Shown here: positions 1 to 7,192 of the stretch, piece after piece
Layout: every line of letters starts with the position of its first letter
Numbering within the stretch: the stretch's first letter is position 1
From: Iodobacter sp025352645
Lineage (GTDB): Bacteria > Pseudomonadota > Gammaproteobacteria > Burkholderiales > Chitinibacteraceae
Reading direction: 5' to 3'
Assembly: GCF_033446605.1 (NCBI RefSeq)
Contig: NZ_JAWQUO010000020.1
Span: forward strand, 1 to 64,000
Length of the DNA: 64,000 nucleotides
Position numbers and translations under genes: made by a program
Notes under the pieces: model-generated
Told to the model about the DNA's origin: nothing
Seen by the model: the letters and a program-made list of their open reading frames with translations, nothing else
Databases searched by the model: none

Positions 1-2
1 AG

Positions 3-293
3 GAAGCCCCCACCGTGTCTATTTTAGATTCAGTTAAAAAAATCTTTGCCAAAAAAGAAGTAAAAGCCAATCAGCAATTCTCAGATATTCAGCAAGCCAT
101 TGAAGCCGTGGCCGAGTATCAAGCTGAAACAGCCGAAGGCCATAGCACGCTTAATAGCCGTATGGATGAATTAAACGCCAGCATTACCGAATTGCGCGAA
201 TTCAAAGCAAAGATTGAAAACGAGCCAGCGCATTTTTCCGGAAGTCGTGACAAAGCAACCGGCGGCACAGGGTCTTTAGAGACAGACTGCTGA
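3..293 (+). CDS. O: P2 gpO-like capsid scaffold/protease, C-terminal fragment
   Basis: The frame is open to the left edge, so only the last 96 or so residues are visible. They match the end of P2 gpO as I know it: a lysine-rich start (SVKKIFAKKE), a helical scaffolding stretch with an AVAEYQAE-like segment, and the terminal SRDKATGGTG...TDC signature. GpO is both the internal scaffold and the prohead protease; the protease domain would lie outside the window. The gene ends 56 nt before the capsid gene, the expected P2 order. A GTG at 15 could be read as a start, but the continuing open frame and the family match argue for truncation by the window. Confidence 0.85.
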   Translation, partial: EAPTVSILDSVKKIFAKKEVKANQQFSDIQQAIEAVAEYQAETAEGHSTLNSRMDELNASITELREFKAKIENEPAHFSGSRDKATGGTGSLETDC

Positions 294-349
294 TTGGGCG
301 CTATGCCGTAATTCAATGAAAATAATGAATATCAAAACAAGGAAACACC

Positions 350-1441
350 ATGCGCAATGAAACGCGAATTGCCTATAGCGCTTTTGAAAAAAAGATTGCT
401 GAATTAAATAATGTTCCCGCTGCAAGTAAAACCTTTACGGTTGATCCATCCATTCAGCAAAAACTAGAAACCCGTGTGAAACTATCGAGCAGCTTCCTCG
501 GTAAGATCAATATGCCAGCCGTCACGGAGATGGAAGGCGACAAACTGGGGCTAGGCGTGACCGGCACGATTGCAGGCCGCACCAATACTAAAAAAAATCC
601 GCGTAAAACACGTGATGTAACGGGATTAAGTTCTGGCCGCTATCGCTGTGTACAAACCAACTTTGATACCGGCATCGGCTATGCCAAGCTGGATATGTGG
701 GCCAAGTTTCCAAACTTCCAGACCAAGATCCGCGACGTGATCGTCCATCAGCAAGCACTTGATCGAATCATGATCGGCTTTAATGGTGTATCGGTGGCCG
801 AAGACACCGACCGCGAGAAATTCCCGCTCTTGCAAGACGTGAACAAAGGCTGGCTCCAGCAGTACCGCGACAACGCGCCGACCAATGTGATGACAGGCAC
901 AGAGAAGCACCCTGACAAAATCATTGTTGGTAAAACCCAAGTCAAGGGTGAAGACGACGTTACATGGAAGACCGAAAAAGGCGAGTACAGCAACCTTGAC
1001 GCGCTGGTGTTTGATGCGGTGAATACCTTGATTCACCCCGAGTACCGCGAAAACCCTAATTTAGTGGTGATCGTCTCCAGCGAAATGCTGGCGGATAAAT
1101 ACTTTCCCAAGATCAATAGCGAGCACGCGCCCACCGAAGAAATGGCGCTGGATATGCTGATTAGCCAAAAGCGCATTGGTGGCAAAACCGCCGTCACCGT
1201 GCCTTTCTTCCCGAAAGACAAAATGATGATTCTGCCGTTGGCTAATTTGTCGCTGTATTGGCAAGAAGGTGGCCGCCGCCGTCATGTGCGTGAAGAGCCA
1301 GACTATGACCAGATTGCCGATTACACCAGCTCCAACGACGCTTACGTGATTGAAGCCTATGAAGCGGGCTGCTTGATTGAAAACATCGAGCTACTGCCCG
1401 AAGAGCGCACGGAAGAAAAACCCGCAGAGGCAGGAAAGTGA
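350..1441 (+). CDS. N: P2 gpN-like major capsid protein
   Basis: This 363-residue protein has the length and start (MRNETR..YSAFEKKIAELN) of P2-family major capsid proteins, which form the icosahedral head after cleavage by gpO. The SSFLGKINM and GRTNTKK..R segments near residues 45-80 are typical of the family. An AAGG-type ribosome site precedes the ATG (ggaaacaccatg). The next gene starts at 1438, overlapping the stop codon. Nothing is broken, so the head genes look functional. Confidence 0.95.
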   Translation: MRNETRIAYSAFEKKIAELNNVPAASKTFTVDPSIQQKLETRVKLSSSFLGKINMPAVTEMEGDKLGLGVTGTIAGRTNTKKNPRKTRDVTGLSSGRYRCVQTNFDTGIGYAKLDMWAKFPNFQTKIRDVIVHQQALDRIMIGFNGVSVAEDTDREKFPLLQDVNKGWLQQYRDNAPTNVMTGTEKHPDKIIVGKTQVKGEDDVTWKTEKGEYSNLDALVFDAVNTLIHPEYRENPNLVVIVSSEMLADKYFPKINSEHAPTEEMALDMLISQKRIGGKTAVTVPFFPKDKMMILPLANLSLYWQEGGRRRHVREEPDYDQIADYTSSNDAYVIEAYEAGCLIENIELLPEERTEEKPAEAGK

Positions 1442-2097
1442 GTCCCGCAAAAGCCCACTTGCTACGCATGACGGCGGCTCAGCTCTCAAAAGAGAGCGGT
1501 TCAGGTGCCCATGTGAATGCCAGCGGCTACGCGCTGATGTTGCACAAGCTGGCGGGCGACAAGCGACGGCTGAAACAGATCCAGTCCCTTAACCGCAAGA
1601 TCGACGCTAAGCACGAGATGTTGCCCGATTACGCGCCTTGGATCAGCGGGGCTTTATCCGCCCAAGGCGGTGCGCAGGATGAAGTGCTAATGACGGTCAT
1701 GGTGTGGATGATCGACACCGGCAACTTCACCGACGCGCTGCCGATTGTGCGTTATGCCTTGCAGCATAAGCTGACCTTACCGGATCAGTACCAGCGCACT
1801 TTGGCGTGCTTGGTGGTGGAGGAGATGGCCGATACCGCGATGGGCTGGCGTAGTCAGGGCGAATCCATCGAGGTGGCGGGCCTGTTAGAAGTGCTCACCG
1901 CGACCCAAAACGAAGATATGCCAGACCAAGTGAAAGCCAAGCTGTTTAAGGCCATCGCTTACGGCTTATCCGAGCACAACAAACCCGCTGCTGCCGACTA
2001 TTTCCAGCAAGCATTAGCGCTGCATCCCAAGTGCGGCGTGATTAAGGATCTGGAACGGCTAAAGCGGGAAATGAAGAACATGGCCGCTGAAAAGTAG
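1438..2097 (+). CDS. M: P2 gpM-like terminase small subunit / endonuclease
   Basis: This 219-residue protein starts with a GTG that overlaps the capsid stop (AAGTGAG). In P2, gpM works with gpP to cut concatemers or circles at cos and package DNA. The N-terminal SPAKAH..R segment and the basic stretch QIQSLNRKIDAKHEMLPDY.PW are characteristic of phage small terminase subunits. Position between N and L agrees with P2 order. A further GTG-to-ATG choice downstream is possible, but the overlap with the preceding stop favours 1438. Confidence 0.9.
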   Translation: MSPAKAHLLRMTAAQLSKESGSGAHVNASGYALMLHKLAGDKRRLKQIQSLNRKIDAKHEMLPDYAPWISGALSAQGGAQDEVLMTVMVWMIDTGNFTDALPIVRYALQHKLTLPDQYQRTLACLVVEEMADTAMGWRSQGESIEVAGLLEVLTATQNEDMPDQVKAKLFKAIAYGLSEHNKPAAADYFQQALALHPKCGVIKDLERLKREMKNMAAEK

Positions 2098-2119
2098 CCG
2101 ACCGAGCGTACCCCGCAGC

Positions 2120-2176
2120 AAGAGGCAGGGGGAGGCGAAGCCTTTTAAGGTTCTTTCAAATCCCCCTCCACCTCTT
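2120..2176 (+). other. Imperfect hairpin between genes M and L
   Basis: The 90-nt gap between M and L holds a left arm (2120-2135, AAGAGGCAGGGGGAGG) and a right arm (2162-2176, CCCCCTCCACCTCTT) that can pair with a small bulge. A small palindrome, CCTTTTAAGG, lies in the loop. The right arm ends just before the AAGGA ribosome site of L. There is no T-run after it, so a classical terminator is unlikely. It may affect mRNA stability or L translation; that role is inferred. Confidence 0.4.
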
Positions 2177-2187
2177 AAGGACAGATC

Positions 2188-2655
2188 ATGGGATTTATTG
2201 CAGCACAAAAAAGCGGCGAAAGCTTAGAGCCGCTGATTAAAAACAGCGGTTTCTGGCCAGATATCGATATCGCCGACGCGCACTTAGCATTACGCATCGA
2301 TGGCACGGTCACCGAGCCAAGGCTAAGGCTGGCGCTGGTTGCCGCGATGGCCAGCGCCAATCAAGACCTACGCAAATTTAAAGCCAAGCATCTGGCCGAT
2401 GGCATCCAGAACTTGGCCGAGGTTGAAAGCGAAACACTGGATTGCCAGAGCGTCTTAGTCGGCCATTACATCCGCGCCGTGTACTGCTTAGCCAGGGCCA
2501 ACCTGATCGAGCGTTACCGTGATTTTGACAGCACCGGCGACGGCCACGACAAGGCAGACAAATTGCTCGACCCTATCGAAGACCTACGCCGCGACGCACG
2601 TTGGGCTATTCGGGATTTACTCGGCTCAAACCGCGCCAGTGTCGAGCTGATCTGA
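2188..2655 (+). CDS. L: P2 gpL-like head completion protein
   Basis: This 155-residue protein matches the length and context of P2 gpL, which completes the filled head before tail joining. The start MGFIA is preceded by a clear ribosome site (AAGGACAGATCATG). The C-terminal half, with the DKADKL..IEDLRRDARWAIRDLLG pattern, is the conserved part of the family. The stop overlaps the start of X by one base (TGATG), so the two are probably translationally coupled. Confidence 0.88.
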   Translation: MGFIAAQKSGESLEPLIKNSGFWPDIDIADAHLALRIDGTVTEPRLRLALVAAMASANQDLRKFKAKHLADGIQNLAEVESETLDCQSVLVGHYIRAVYCLARANLIERYRDFDSTGDGHDKADKLLDPIEDLRRDARWAIRDLLGSNRASVELI

Positions 2656-2861
2656 TGCAAGTCGTAGCCAAGCAAGGCGACACGCTGGATGACATTTGCT
2701 GGCGTATTTACGGCAAAACCGCAGGCGTAACCGAAGCGGCCCTAGCCGCCAATCACCGGCTCGCCGATTTGGGGCCGCTGATTCCCATGGGAACCCTGAT
2801 CGAGCTGCCCGACGCCATCCCGCCCGCATCCAAAAAAACCATTATTCAACTTTGGGACTAA
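2655..2861 (+). CDS. X: P2 gpX-like tail protein
   Basis: A 68-residue protein that starts at the ATG overlapping the stop of L. It is a small LysM-like domain: V.A.QGDTLDDICWRIYG followed by VLEAN..LADLG..IP.GT.I.LP, as in P2 gpX, which is needed for tail assembly. An upstream in-frame ATG at 2601 lies inside L and is less likely. It is followed after 4 nt by the first holin-like gene. Confidence 0.9.
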   Translation: MQVVAKQGDTLDDICWRIYGKTAGVTEAALAANHRLADLGPLIPMGTLIELPDAIPPASKKTIIQLWD

Positions 2862-2865
2862 GACC

Positions 2866-3234
2866 ATGACCGAACCACTCACCGGCACCGCCGCCTCTTT
2901 CACCGTGTTTTTACTCACGATTGCGGGGCTATTTTCAGGGATACACGCCGACGTACTCATGGGCAGTTTTGCGGGGGCGGTGGTGTTTATCATGACCGCG
3001 CAAAAGCTCAGCGTTTTACAGAAGATTGTGTTCTTTTTAACCGCCTTTGTGGCCGGTTGTGTCGCCGCAAAACTCGTGACGGATCTGATCGCCATCCCCT
3101 TGCCCGCTTCAATTGTGGTGAGCGAAGGCATCGGCGCACTGATTGCGGGCGCAATCAGTATGAAGCTTTTGCAATGGCTGATTGTGCGAGCTGAACACCC
3201 CGAGGATTTACTCAATATCGGGGGCAAAAAATGA
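2866..3234 (+). CDS. Putative phage holin (multi-spanning)
   Basis: A 122-residue, strongly hydrophobic protein with about four predicted membrane segments (roughly residues 10-27, 31-46, 52-73 and 84-106) and a short charged tail. Its place at the head of the lysis cassette, before another small membrane protein and an endolysin, indicates a holin or antiholin. P2 itself has gpY here; this protein resembles the putative-holin families of betaproteobacterial P2-like phages. The function is inferred from topology and position. It overlaps the next gene by 4 nt (ATGA). Confidence 0.7.
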   Translation: MTEPLTGTAASFTVFLLTIAGLFSGIHADVLMGSFAGAVVFIMTAQKLSVLQKIVFFLTAFVAGCVAAKLVTDLIAIPLPASIVVSEGIGALIAGAISMKLLQWLIVRAEHPEDLLNIGGKK

Positions 3235-3716
3235 ACCTTTATTTACTCATCAGCGTGCTGGCCAGCCTCTTTGCGGCGCTCAGCATTGCCCTATTCAATC
3301 GAAACAGCAAAGCCCATAGCCTAGGTATTTCTATTTTTGCTTATGGCTTAACCGTCTATTACGGCCTAACCGCCATTCGCCTGCTGATGGGCATCACGGC
3401 CACCAGTCCCACACATAGCTTTTTACTGCTGTTTAGCGGTGTTTATTTCTGCTTTAAGCGCGGCAACGTCAGTGATTTATGGGCCGCTTTGGCGTGGCCT
3501 ATTCAGAAATTATTAAATAAGGAGCCTCACCTTGAACACCTCACCCCAGCTATCCCCACACTTCAGCCTGCGCGAATTCACCGCCAGCCAAACCGCAGCT
3601 CTGTACAACATCGACAACAGCCTGCCCGTAAGCCTGCTCGAAAACGCGGCGTACACCTGCGCGCAACTCGAAAAAGTCCGAAAGCAGCTCGGCAGCAATC
3701 CCATCATTATTACTAG
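3231..3716 (+). CDS. Putative three-segment holin with long overlapping tail
   Basis: This 161-residue open frame has three hydrophobic segments (about residues 3-22, 31-52 and 60-77) followed by a soluble tail. It looks like a three-TM phage holin. From about residue 102 the frame overlaps the endolysin gene by 185 nt. There it becomes very rich in Arg, Gln, Pro and His, as expected of an out-of-frame reading, so the functional part is probably residues 1-100. Whether this protein or its upstream neighbour is the pore former cannot be decided from sequence. Confidence 0.65.
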   Translation: MNLYLLISVLASLFAALSIALFNRNSKAHSLGISIFAYGLTVYYGLTAIRLLMGITATSPTHSFLLLFSGVYFCFKRGNVSDLWAALAWPIQKLLNKEPHLEHLTPAIPTLQPARIHRQPNRSSVQHRQQPARKPARKRGVHLRATRKSPKAARQQSHHYY

Positions 3717-3999
3717 CGGCTGGCGCTGCCCGCTGCTTAATACCAAGGTAGGCGGCAGTGCGGGCAGCGATCACGCCAAGGCCCGCGCGGTGGATATCCG
3801 CTGCCCGAAATTTGGCACGGCCAGAACGATTGCAAGGGCATTAGCCGCCTCTAACATCGAGTTCGATCAATTGATTTTAGAGTCCCCCAATACGTACAGC
3901 GCTTGGGTGCATATTGGCTTTCGTAAAGGGGCCAACCGGCGGCAAGTGCTGACCAAGTTTGCAGGCGATAAAACCTATTACGCGGGGCTGAAATCATGA
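3532..3999 (+). CDS. Peptidase M15-type endolysin
   Basis: A 155-residue protein of the M15A (zinc D-Ala-D-Ala carboxypeptidase-like) family used as a cell-wall lysin by many phages. Zinc-site elements are visible: GWRCP..N..VGG...S.H..A.AVDI (His and Asp ligands, about residues 62-90) and the late W.H.G motif (AWVHIGF). The start is a TTG at 3532 with a strong AAGGAG site 7-8 nt upstream, lying inside the preceding holin-like frame. The downstream spanin gene overlaps its stop (ATGA). P2 uses a different lysozyme (gpK), so this is a replaced lysis enzyme. Confidence 0.85.
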   Translation: MNTSPQLSPHFSLREFTASQTAALYNIDNSLPVSLLENAAYTCAQLEKVRKQLGSNPIIITSGWRCPLLNTKVGGSAGSDHAKARAVDIRCPKFGTARTIARALAASNIEFDQLILESPNTYSAWVHIGFRKGANRRQVLTKFAGDKTYYAGLKS

Positions 4000-4445
4000 G
4001 TTTTTCTAAAATACCGTTCATTGCCTTGTTAATCATACTGATTGGCGTAATTGCAAATAATGCGTCCCATCGCTACAAAATGACCGCGCTACGTATGGAG
4101 CTGGAAGCCAGCCAACAAGAAGCTGCCATCAATTCGGCCCTTTTACAAAATATGCACAAGGTCAACCAAGCAAACGATATGGCACAGGCCGACTTACGCA
4201 GCAGCCTTGAAAGCGTCAACGCCGCCCTCCTTAAAAACAAACGCGCTATGGAGCAACTTAAACATGAAAGCAAAGAAGTCAGGGATTGGGCTGATACTCG
4301 CCTGCCTGCTGATGTTATCCGCCTGCGCCAGCGCCCCGAAATCGCCAGCGGTGCAGCTTATCAAGATTGGCTGTCCCGCCGTGCTAGCCTGCCGCTTGCC
4401 AGCGAGCCAAGCCCAAACCAACGGCGAGCTGAATCAAGCGATTGA
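3996..4445 (+). CDS. Rz-like inner-membrane spanin (LysB)
   Basis: A 149-residue protein with one N-terminal membrane segment (about residues 6-22, PFIALLIILIGVIA) followed by a long coiled-coil-like helix rich in Gln, Glu and Leu. This is the usual build of an i-spanin (P2 LysB / lambda Rz). It connects the inner membrane to an outer-membrane lipoprotein partner during the last step of lysis. The partner is encoded in another frame within its 3' half. It starts at an ATGA overlap with the endolysin stop. Confidence 0.85.
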   Translation: MSFSKIPFIALLIILIGVIANNASHRYKMTALRMELEASQQEAAINSALLQNMHKVNQANDMAQADLRSSLESVNAALLKNKRAMEQLKHESKEVRDWADTRLPADVIRLRQRPEIASGAAYQDWLSRRASLPLASEPSPNQRRAESSD

Positions 4446-4530
4446 TGATCTGGAAGCCGCGTGGCATAGCTGCGCGGCGCAGGTCGATATGGTGCTTAAA
4501 TGCCAGCAAGCCGCTAAGGCCACCCCATGA
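4264..4530 (+). CDS. Rz1-like outer-membrane spanin lipoprotein (LysC)
   Basis: An 88-residue protein that starts inside the Rz-like gene in a different frame and runs 85 nt beyond it. It has a lipoprotein signal: basic MKAKK, a hydrophobic stretch and the lipobox LSAC at about residues 17-20. The nested arrangement is typical of Rz/Rz1 spanin pairs (P2 lysB/lysC). I chose the ATG at 4264 because the lipoprotein signal begins there and GGAG lies upstream; the longer frame from 4207 would bury the signal. The stop overlaps the start of R by 4 nt. Confidence 0.85.
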   Translation: MKAKKSGIGLILACLLMLSACASAPKSPAVQLIKIGCPAVLACRLPASQAQTNGELNQAIDDLEAAWHSCAAQVDMVLKCQQAAKATP

Positions 4531-4988
4531 TTAAGCCCGCCAGTCTGCGCGAATACCTTTCTGCCACCGTGCAACACCTCGCCCACAATCCCGACAAGCT
4601 CGCCATCTTTATTGATGAAGGCAATCTGATTGCCACGGCGGGCAAGTCGCTTTCATTTGAGTATCAATACACCCTAAACGCCATCATTCAAGATTACGCC
4701 GACCACCCCGACACCATCATGGTGCCGGTGCTGGCTTGGGTTAGCAGCAATCAGCCCGAGCTTTTTAGTAATGTAGACAAGCGCCAGAATGGCATTAGCT
4801 TTGAAGCGGATATCCTGAACCACGACACCATCGACCTTTCGATTAAGATCAATTTAACCGAACGCGTGGTGGTGCGAGAGATAGACGGAAAGCCCGTCAT
4901 TACCCATTACGGCGAGCCGCCGCTGGATGAATACGCGGGCAAAGATTGGGCGCTATTTCTGCGCGATCAGCCGTGGCCAACGCCATGA
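4527..4988 (+). CDS. R: P2 gpR-like tail completion protein
   Basis: A 153-residue protein matching P2 gpR in length, start (MIKPASLREYL) and the central phrase DYADHPDTIMVPVLAW..NQPELF. GpR acts with gpS in finishing the tail so that it can join the head. It overlaps the spanin stop and the start of S by 4 nt each (ATGA), so the block is compact and probably coupled. Confidence 0.9.
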   Translation: MIKPASLREYLSATVQHLAHNPDKLAIFIDEGNLIATAGKSLSFEYQYTLNAIIQDYADHPDTIMVPVLAWVSSNQPELFSNVDKRQNGISFEADILNHDTIDLSIKINLTERVVVREIDGKPVITHYGEPPLDEYAGKDWALFLRDQPWPTP

Positions 4989-5437
4989 GCGACAATTTTA
5001 AGGAGCTGGAAGGCTGGGCGGCGGGCTTATTGGGCAATCTAAGCGCTAAAGAGTTACGCGGCATGAATAAGAGCCTCGCTACCGAGCTACGCAAGCGCCA
5101 GCAAGCCCACATTGCCGCTCAACAAAACCCAGACGGCACGCCCTACGCCCCGCGCCTGCCTCAGCAGCGTAAAAAGAAGGGGCGCATTAAAAGGCAGATG
5201 TTTGCCAAGCTGCGTACCGCCCGCCACCTAAAGACCCAAAGCAGCGCCACCGGCGCGGTGGTTCGCTTCTCACCCAGCACGGCCCGCATTGCGCAAATCC
5301 ATCAATTTGGATTATCTGGCCGCGTCAATAAAACGGGCACCATCAAACACAAATACGCCGCCCGCGTATTGCTAGGCTTTAACAATAAAGACGACGCCTA
5401 CATTCTTGACTTAATCACCCAGCAAATTAGTCGTTAA
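4985..5437 (+). CDS. S: P2 gpS-like tail completion protein
   Basis: A 150-residue protein of the gpS / virion morphogenesis family. Conserved features include the basic Q.NPDGTPYAPR stretch near residue 50 and IHQFGL..R near residue 105. I chose the ATG at 4985 because it overlaps the R stop (ATGA), the usual arrangement; the longer frame from 4946 lies inside R. It is followed immediately by a strong bidirectional terminator and a reverse-strand cargo gene, which splits the P2 S-V junction. Confidence 0.88.
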   Translation: MSDNFKELEGWAAGLLGNLSAKELRGMNKSLATELRKRQQAHIAAQQNPDGTPYAPRLPQQRKKKGRIKRQMFAKLRTARHLKTQSSATGAVVRFSPSTARIAQIHQFGLSGRVNKTGTIKHKYAARVLLGFNNKDDAYILDLITQQISR

Positions 5438-5445
5438 TTTAGGGC

Positions 5446-5479
5446 AAAAAAATACCTCAAATCATTGAGGTATTTTTTT
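5446..5479. terminator. Bidirectional Rho-independent terminator after S
   Basis: A perfect 10-bp stem (AATACCTCAA 5451-5460 / TTGAGGTATT 5465-5474, loop ATCA) is flanked by an A-run on the left and a T-run on the right. It can therefore stop both the rightward R-S transcript and the leftward cargo gene at 5484-5951. Confidence 0.85.
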
Positions 5480-5483
5480 AAAA

Positions 5484-5951
5484 TCAGTTACAGCGTAGCA
5501 TTTCAGATTGCCCTTCTCGCACAAAAGCTCTTTTTTTATAACCACCGCAGGAATATTCAATCGTTGCCATTTTTTGATAGCCATCTGAAGGATCACCACA
5601 CCACTGATTCCCCGCTCTAAATCGATAAGACGATTTATCATTAGCAGAACGAGCCAGCTTACGGGTGAAATCACATCGCCCGCCTCTAGCGCCATAGGTC
5701 GCCTGTAAAATGAAAATCTTTCGACGACTACCCGCTTGATGGTCATGCCCATTATTATAATCTGGGCGGGCACTGCTTCCGTGATTCCCTTCATTGTAAT
5801 CTGGGCGACTACCACTACCGCCGTTATACCCACCTTGACCGCCGACACCATTGCCTTGGTCACCGTTATAATCCGGACGACCATTAGGTGCAGGTTCCGC
5901 CATCAAACTGGTAGAAACAAGAGCCAGAATACAAAACAATTTAAGCTTCAT
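5484..5951 (-). CDS. Secreted protein with RPDYN repeats and SUEL-lectin-like domain
   Basis: A 155-residue protein on the strand opposite to the tail genes. It starts with a clear signal peptide (MKLKLFCILALVSTSLMA, cleavage after about residue 18). A Gly/Asn-rich low-complexity region follows with three RPDYN units at residues 25-29, 49-53 and 62-66. Residues about 78-155 hold a compact domain with ATYG near the start, CGDP...G..K near residue 118-127, YSCG at 133-136 and cysteines at 93, 118, 135 and 154. That order resembles SUEL/rhamnose-binding lectin domains. It is a cargo gene inserted between S and V, with its own terminator and a looser, more AT-rich composition than its neighbours. 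The lectin role and any host effect (surface or exclusion function) are inference. Confidence 0.6.
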   Translation of the reverse strand: MKLKLFCILALVSTSLMAEPAPNGRPDYNGDQGNGVGGQGGYNGGSGSRPDYNEGNHGSSARPDYNNGHDHQAGSRRKIFILQATYGARGGRCDFTRKLARSANDKSSYRFRAGNQWCGDPSDGYQKMATIEYSCGGYKKRAFVREGQSEMLRCN

Positions 5952-6161
5952 CGCAGGTCTTTATCTTGAAAAAGTAGAAAAATAATCTGGCTTTTAGTGT
6001 TTAGAAACAAGCTACTTAATTACAAGTACGTAATAAGACACATCTAATTTAGTCCAATCATCATTTACAAAAACACCCTACTTTTTAACAAACCCTTGTA
6101 AAACCTCGCCTCACACCCGCCAGCGCGTGAACATCGCGCACTGGCGCGGCACTATGACGCA

Positions 6162-6839
6162 ATGAATCAAACAGCCGAACACTCCCGAATTTTAGAAAGC
6201 ATGATCCGCATCGGCACCGTGGCCGAAGTGGATCACTCCAACGCCCTCTGCCGTGTGCAAAGTGGCGAGCTGCTGACCGATTGGCTGCCGTGGCTTACTG
6301 CCCGAGCGGGCAAGGTGCGGATCTGGAACCCGCCCAGCATTGGCGAGCAAGTCGTGCTATTTAGCCAATCGGGCGAAGTGGGCGCGGGCGTGCTTTTACC
6401 TGGGCTATTTTCAGACGCCTTTGCCCCGCCCAGCCATGATGCTAGCGTTTCCTGCATCGCCTTTCCGGATGGGGCGCTCGTCAGCTACAACCACGACAGC
6501 GGCGCACTCAGCGCCACCGGTATTCAAACCGCCATCATTCAAGCGTCCGTAAAAATCACTGCCGACTGCCCAGAAACCGAAACCACCGGCAACCTCACCG
6601 TCGGCGGGAATCTGAGCGTTAAAGGCGACAGTGACTTTGAAGGCAAAGCCGCTGTCATCGGCGCATTTAGCTACGCCGCAGGCATGAGTGGCACGGGTGG
6701 CGAGAGTGGCGGCGCAACGACGATCACCGGCCCAATTAACCACAGTGGTGGGCCGCTCATGAGTAATAACGTCATTGTCCATGATCACAACCACTCCGAC
6801 GTGCAAAGAGGTAATGACAGCACCGGCGGGCCAAGCTAA
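6162..6839 (+). CDS. V: P2 gpV-like baseplate spike protein
   Basis: A 225-residue protein whose first 120 residues follow P2 gpV (MIRIGTV.EVD...CRVQSGEL.TDWLPWLT.RAG) and whose end has the metal-binding HxH tip motif (VHDHNH near residue 207). GpV forms the membrane-piercing spike under the tail tube. The P2-like start at 6162 is kept although no good ribosome site is visible. The 210-nt gap upstream has no gene. It contains a G+C-rich hairpin (CGCCAGCGCG 6118-6127 / CGCGCACTGGCG about 6136-6147) and should hold the promoter for V onward. Confidence 0.9.
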   Translation: MNQTAEHSRILESMIRIGTVAEVDHSNALCRVQSGELLTDWLPWLTARAGKVRIWNPPSIGEQVVLFSQSGEVGAGVLLPGLFSDAFAPPSHDASVSCIAFPDGALVSYNHDSGALSATGIQTAIIQASVKITADCPETETTGNLTVGGNLSVKGDSDFEGKAAVIGAFSYAAGMSGTGGESGGATTITGPINHSGGPLMSNNVIVHDHNHSDVQRGNDSTGGPS

Positions 6840-7189
6840 TGGCGGGCCTCAATAAACACAGCGGCCATGCGATTGATAATCTGGCCCATATCCAGCAATC
6901 GGTGGCCGATGTACTCACCACGCCGCTGGGTAGCCGCTTAATGCGCCGCGACTATGGCTCTGAAATCCCCGCGCTGATCGATCAGCCTTTAAACGGGGCC
7001 ACCCGCTTACGCCTGATGGCCGCCACCGCCACCGCGCTTAAAAAGTGGGAACCCCGTATCCGCGCCCAGCGCGTCAATTTAACGCTGGGCGAACAACACG
7101 GCGCACTCAGCGTCACGCTGGAAGCCGAGCGCATCGATGGCCCGCGCGGCCAGCAGCCGGTGGCGCTTTCTATTCCTCTACGAGCCTAA
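6839..7189 (+). CDS. W: P2 gpW-like baseplate protein
   Basis: A 116-residue protein of the gpW/gp25 family (T4 gp25 relatives), part of the baseplate wedge. The N-terminal segment ...I...L.TPLGSRLMRRDYGSEIPALIDQPLN is the family signature. The start overlaps the last base of the V stop, and J begins 4 nt after the stop, so V-W-J-I-H form one tightly packed unit. Confidence 0.92.
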   Translation: MAGLNKHSGHAIDNLAHIQQSVADVLTTPLGSRLMRRDYGSEIPALIDQPLNGATRLRLMAATATALKKWEPRIRAQRVNLTLGEQHGALSVTLEAERIDGPRGQQPVALSIPLRA

Positions 7190-7192
7190 GCC

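Noticed and set aside
626..1036. Long minus-strand frame inside the capsid gene
   Set aside because: It is a shadow of the capsid code; no ribosome site or domain, and antisense to an essential gene.
5462..5884. 140-residue minus-strand frame overlapping the lectin-like gene
   Set aside because: It is an alternative reading of the same strand without signal peptide or recognisable domain; the 5484-5951 frame has both.
5700..5890. CRISPR-like repeats (RPDYN codons)
   Set aside because: The three repeats are short, irregularly spaced and in phase with a protein; they are peptide repeats, not an array.
6097..6115. TGT-N13-ACA before V as an Ogr-type late promoter site
   Set aside because: P2 sites have TGT-N12-ACA about 55 nt before the transcription start. 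Here the spacing is 13 and the predicted start would fall on the V start codon. A similar TGT-N13-ACA at 11950-11968 before FI is better placed but has the same off-by-one spacing, so neither is called.
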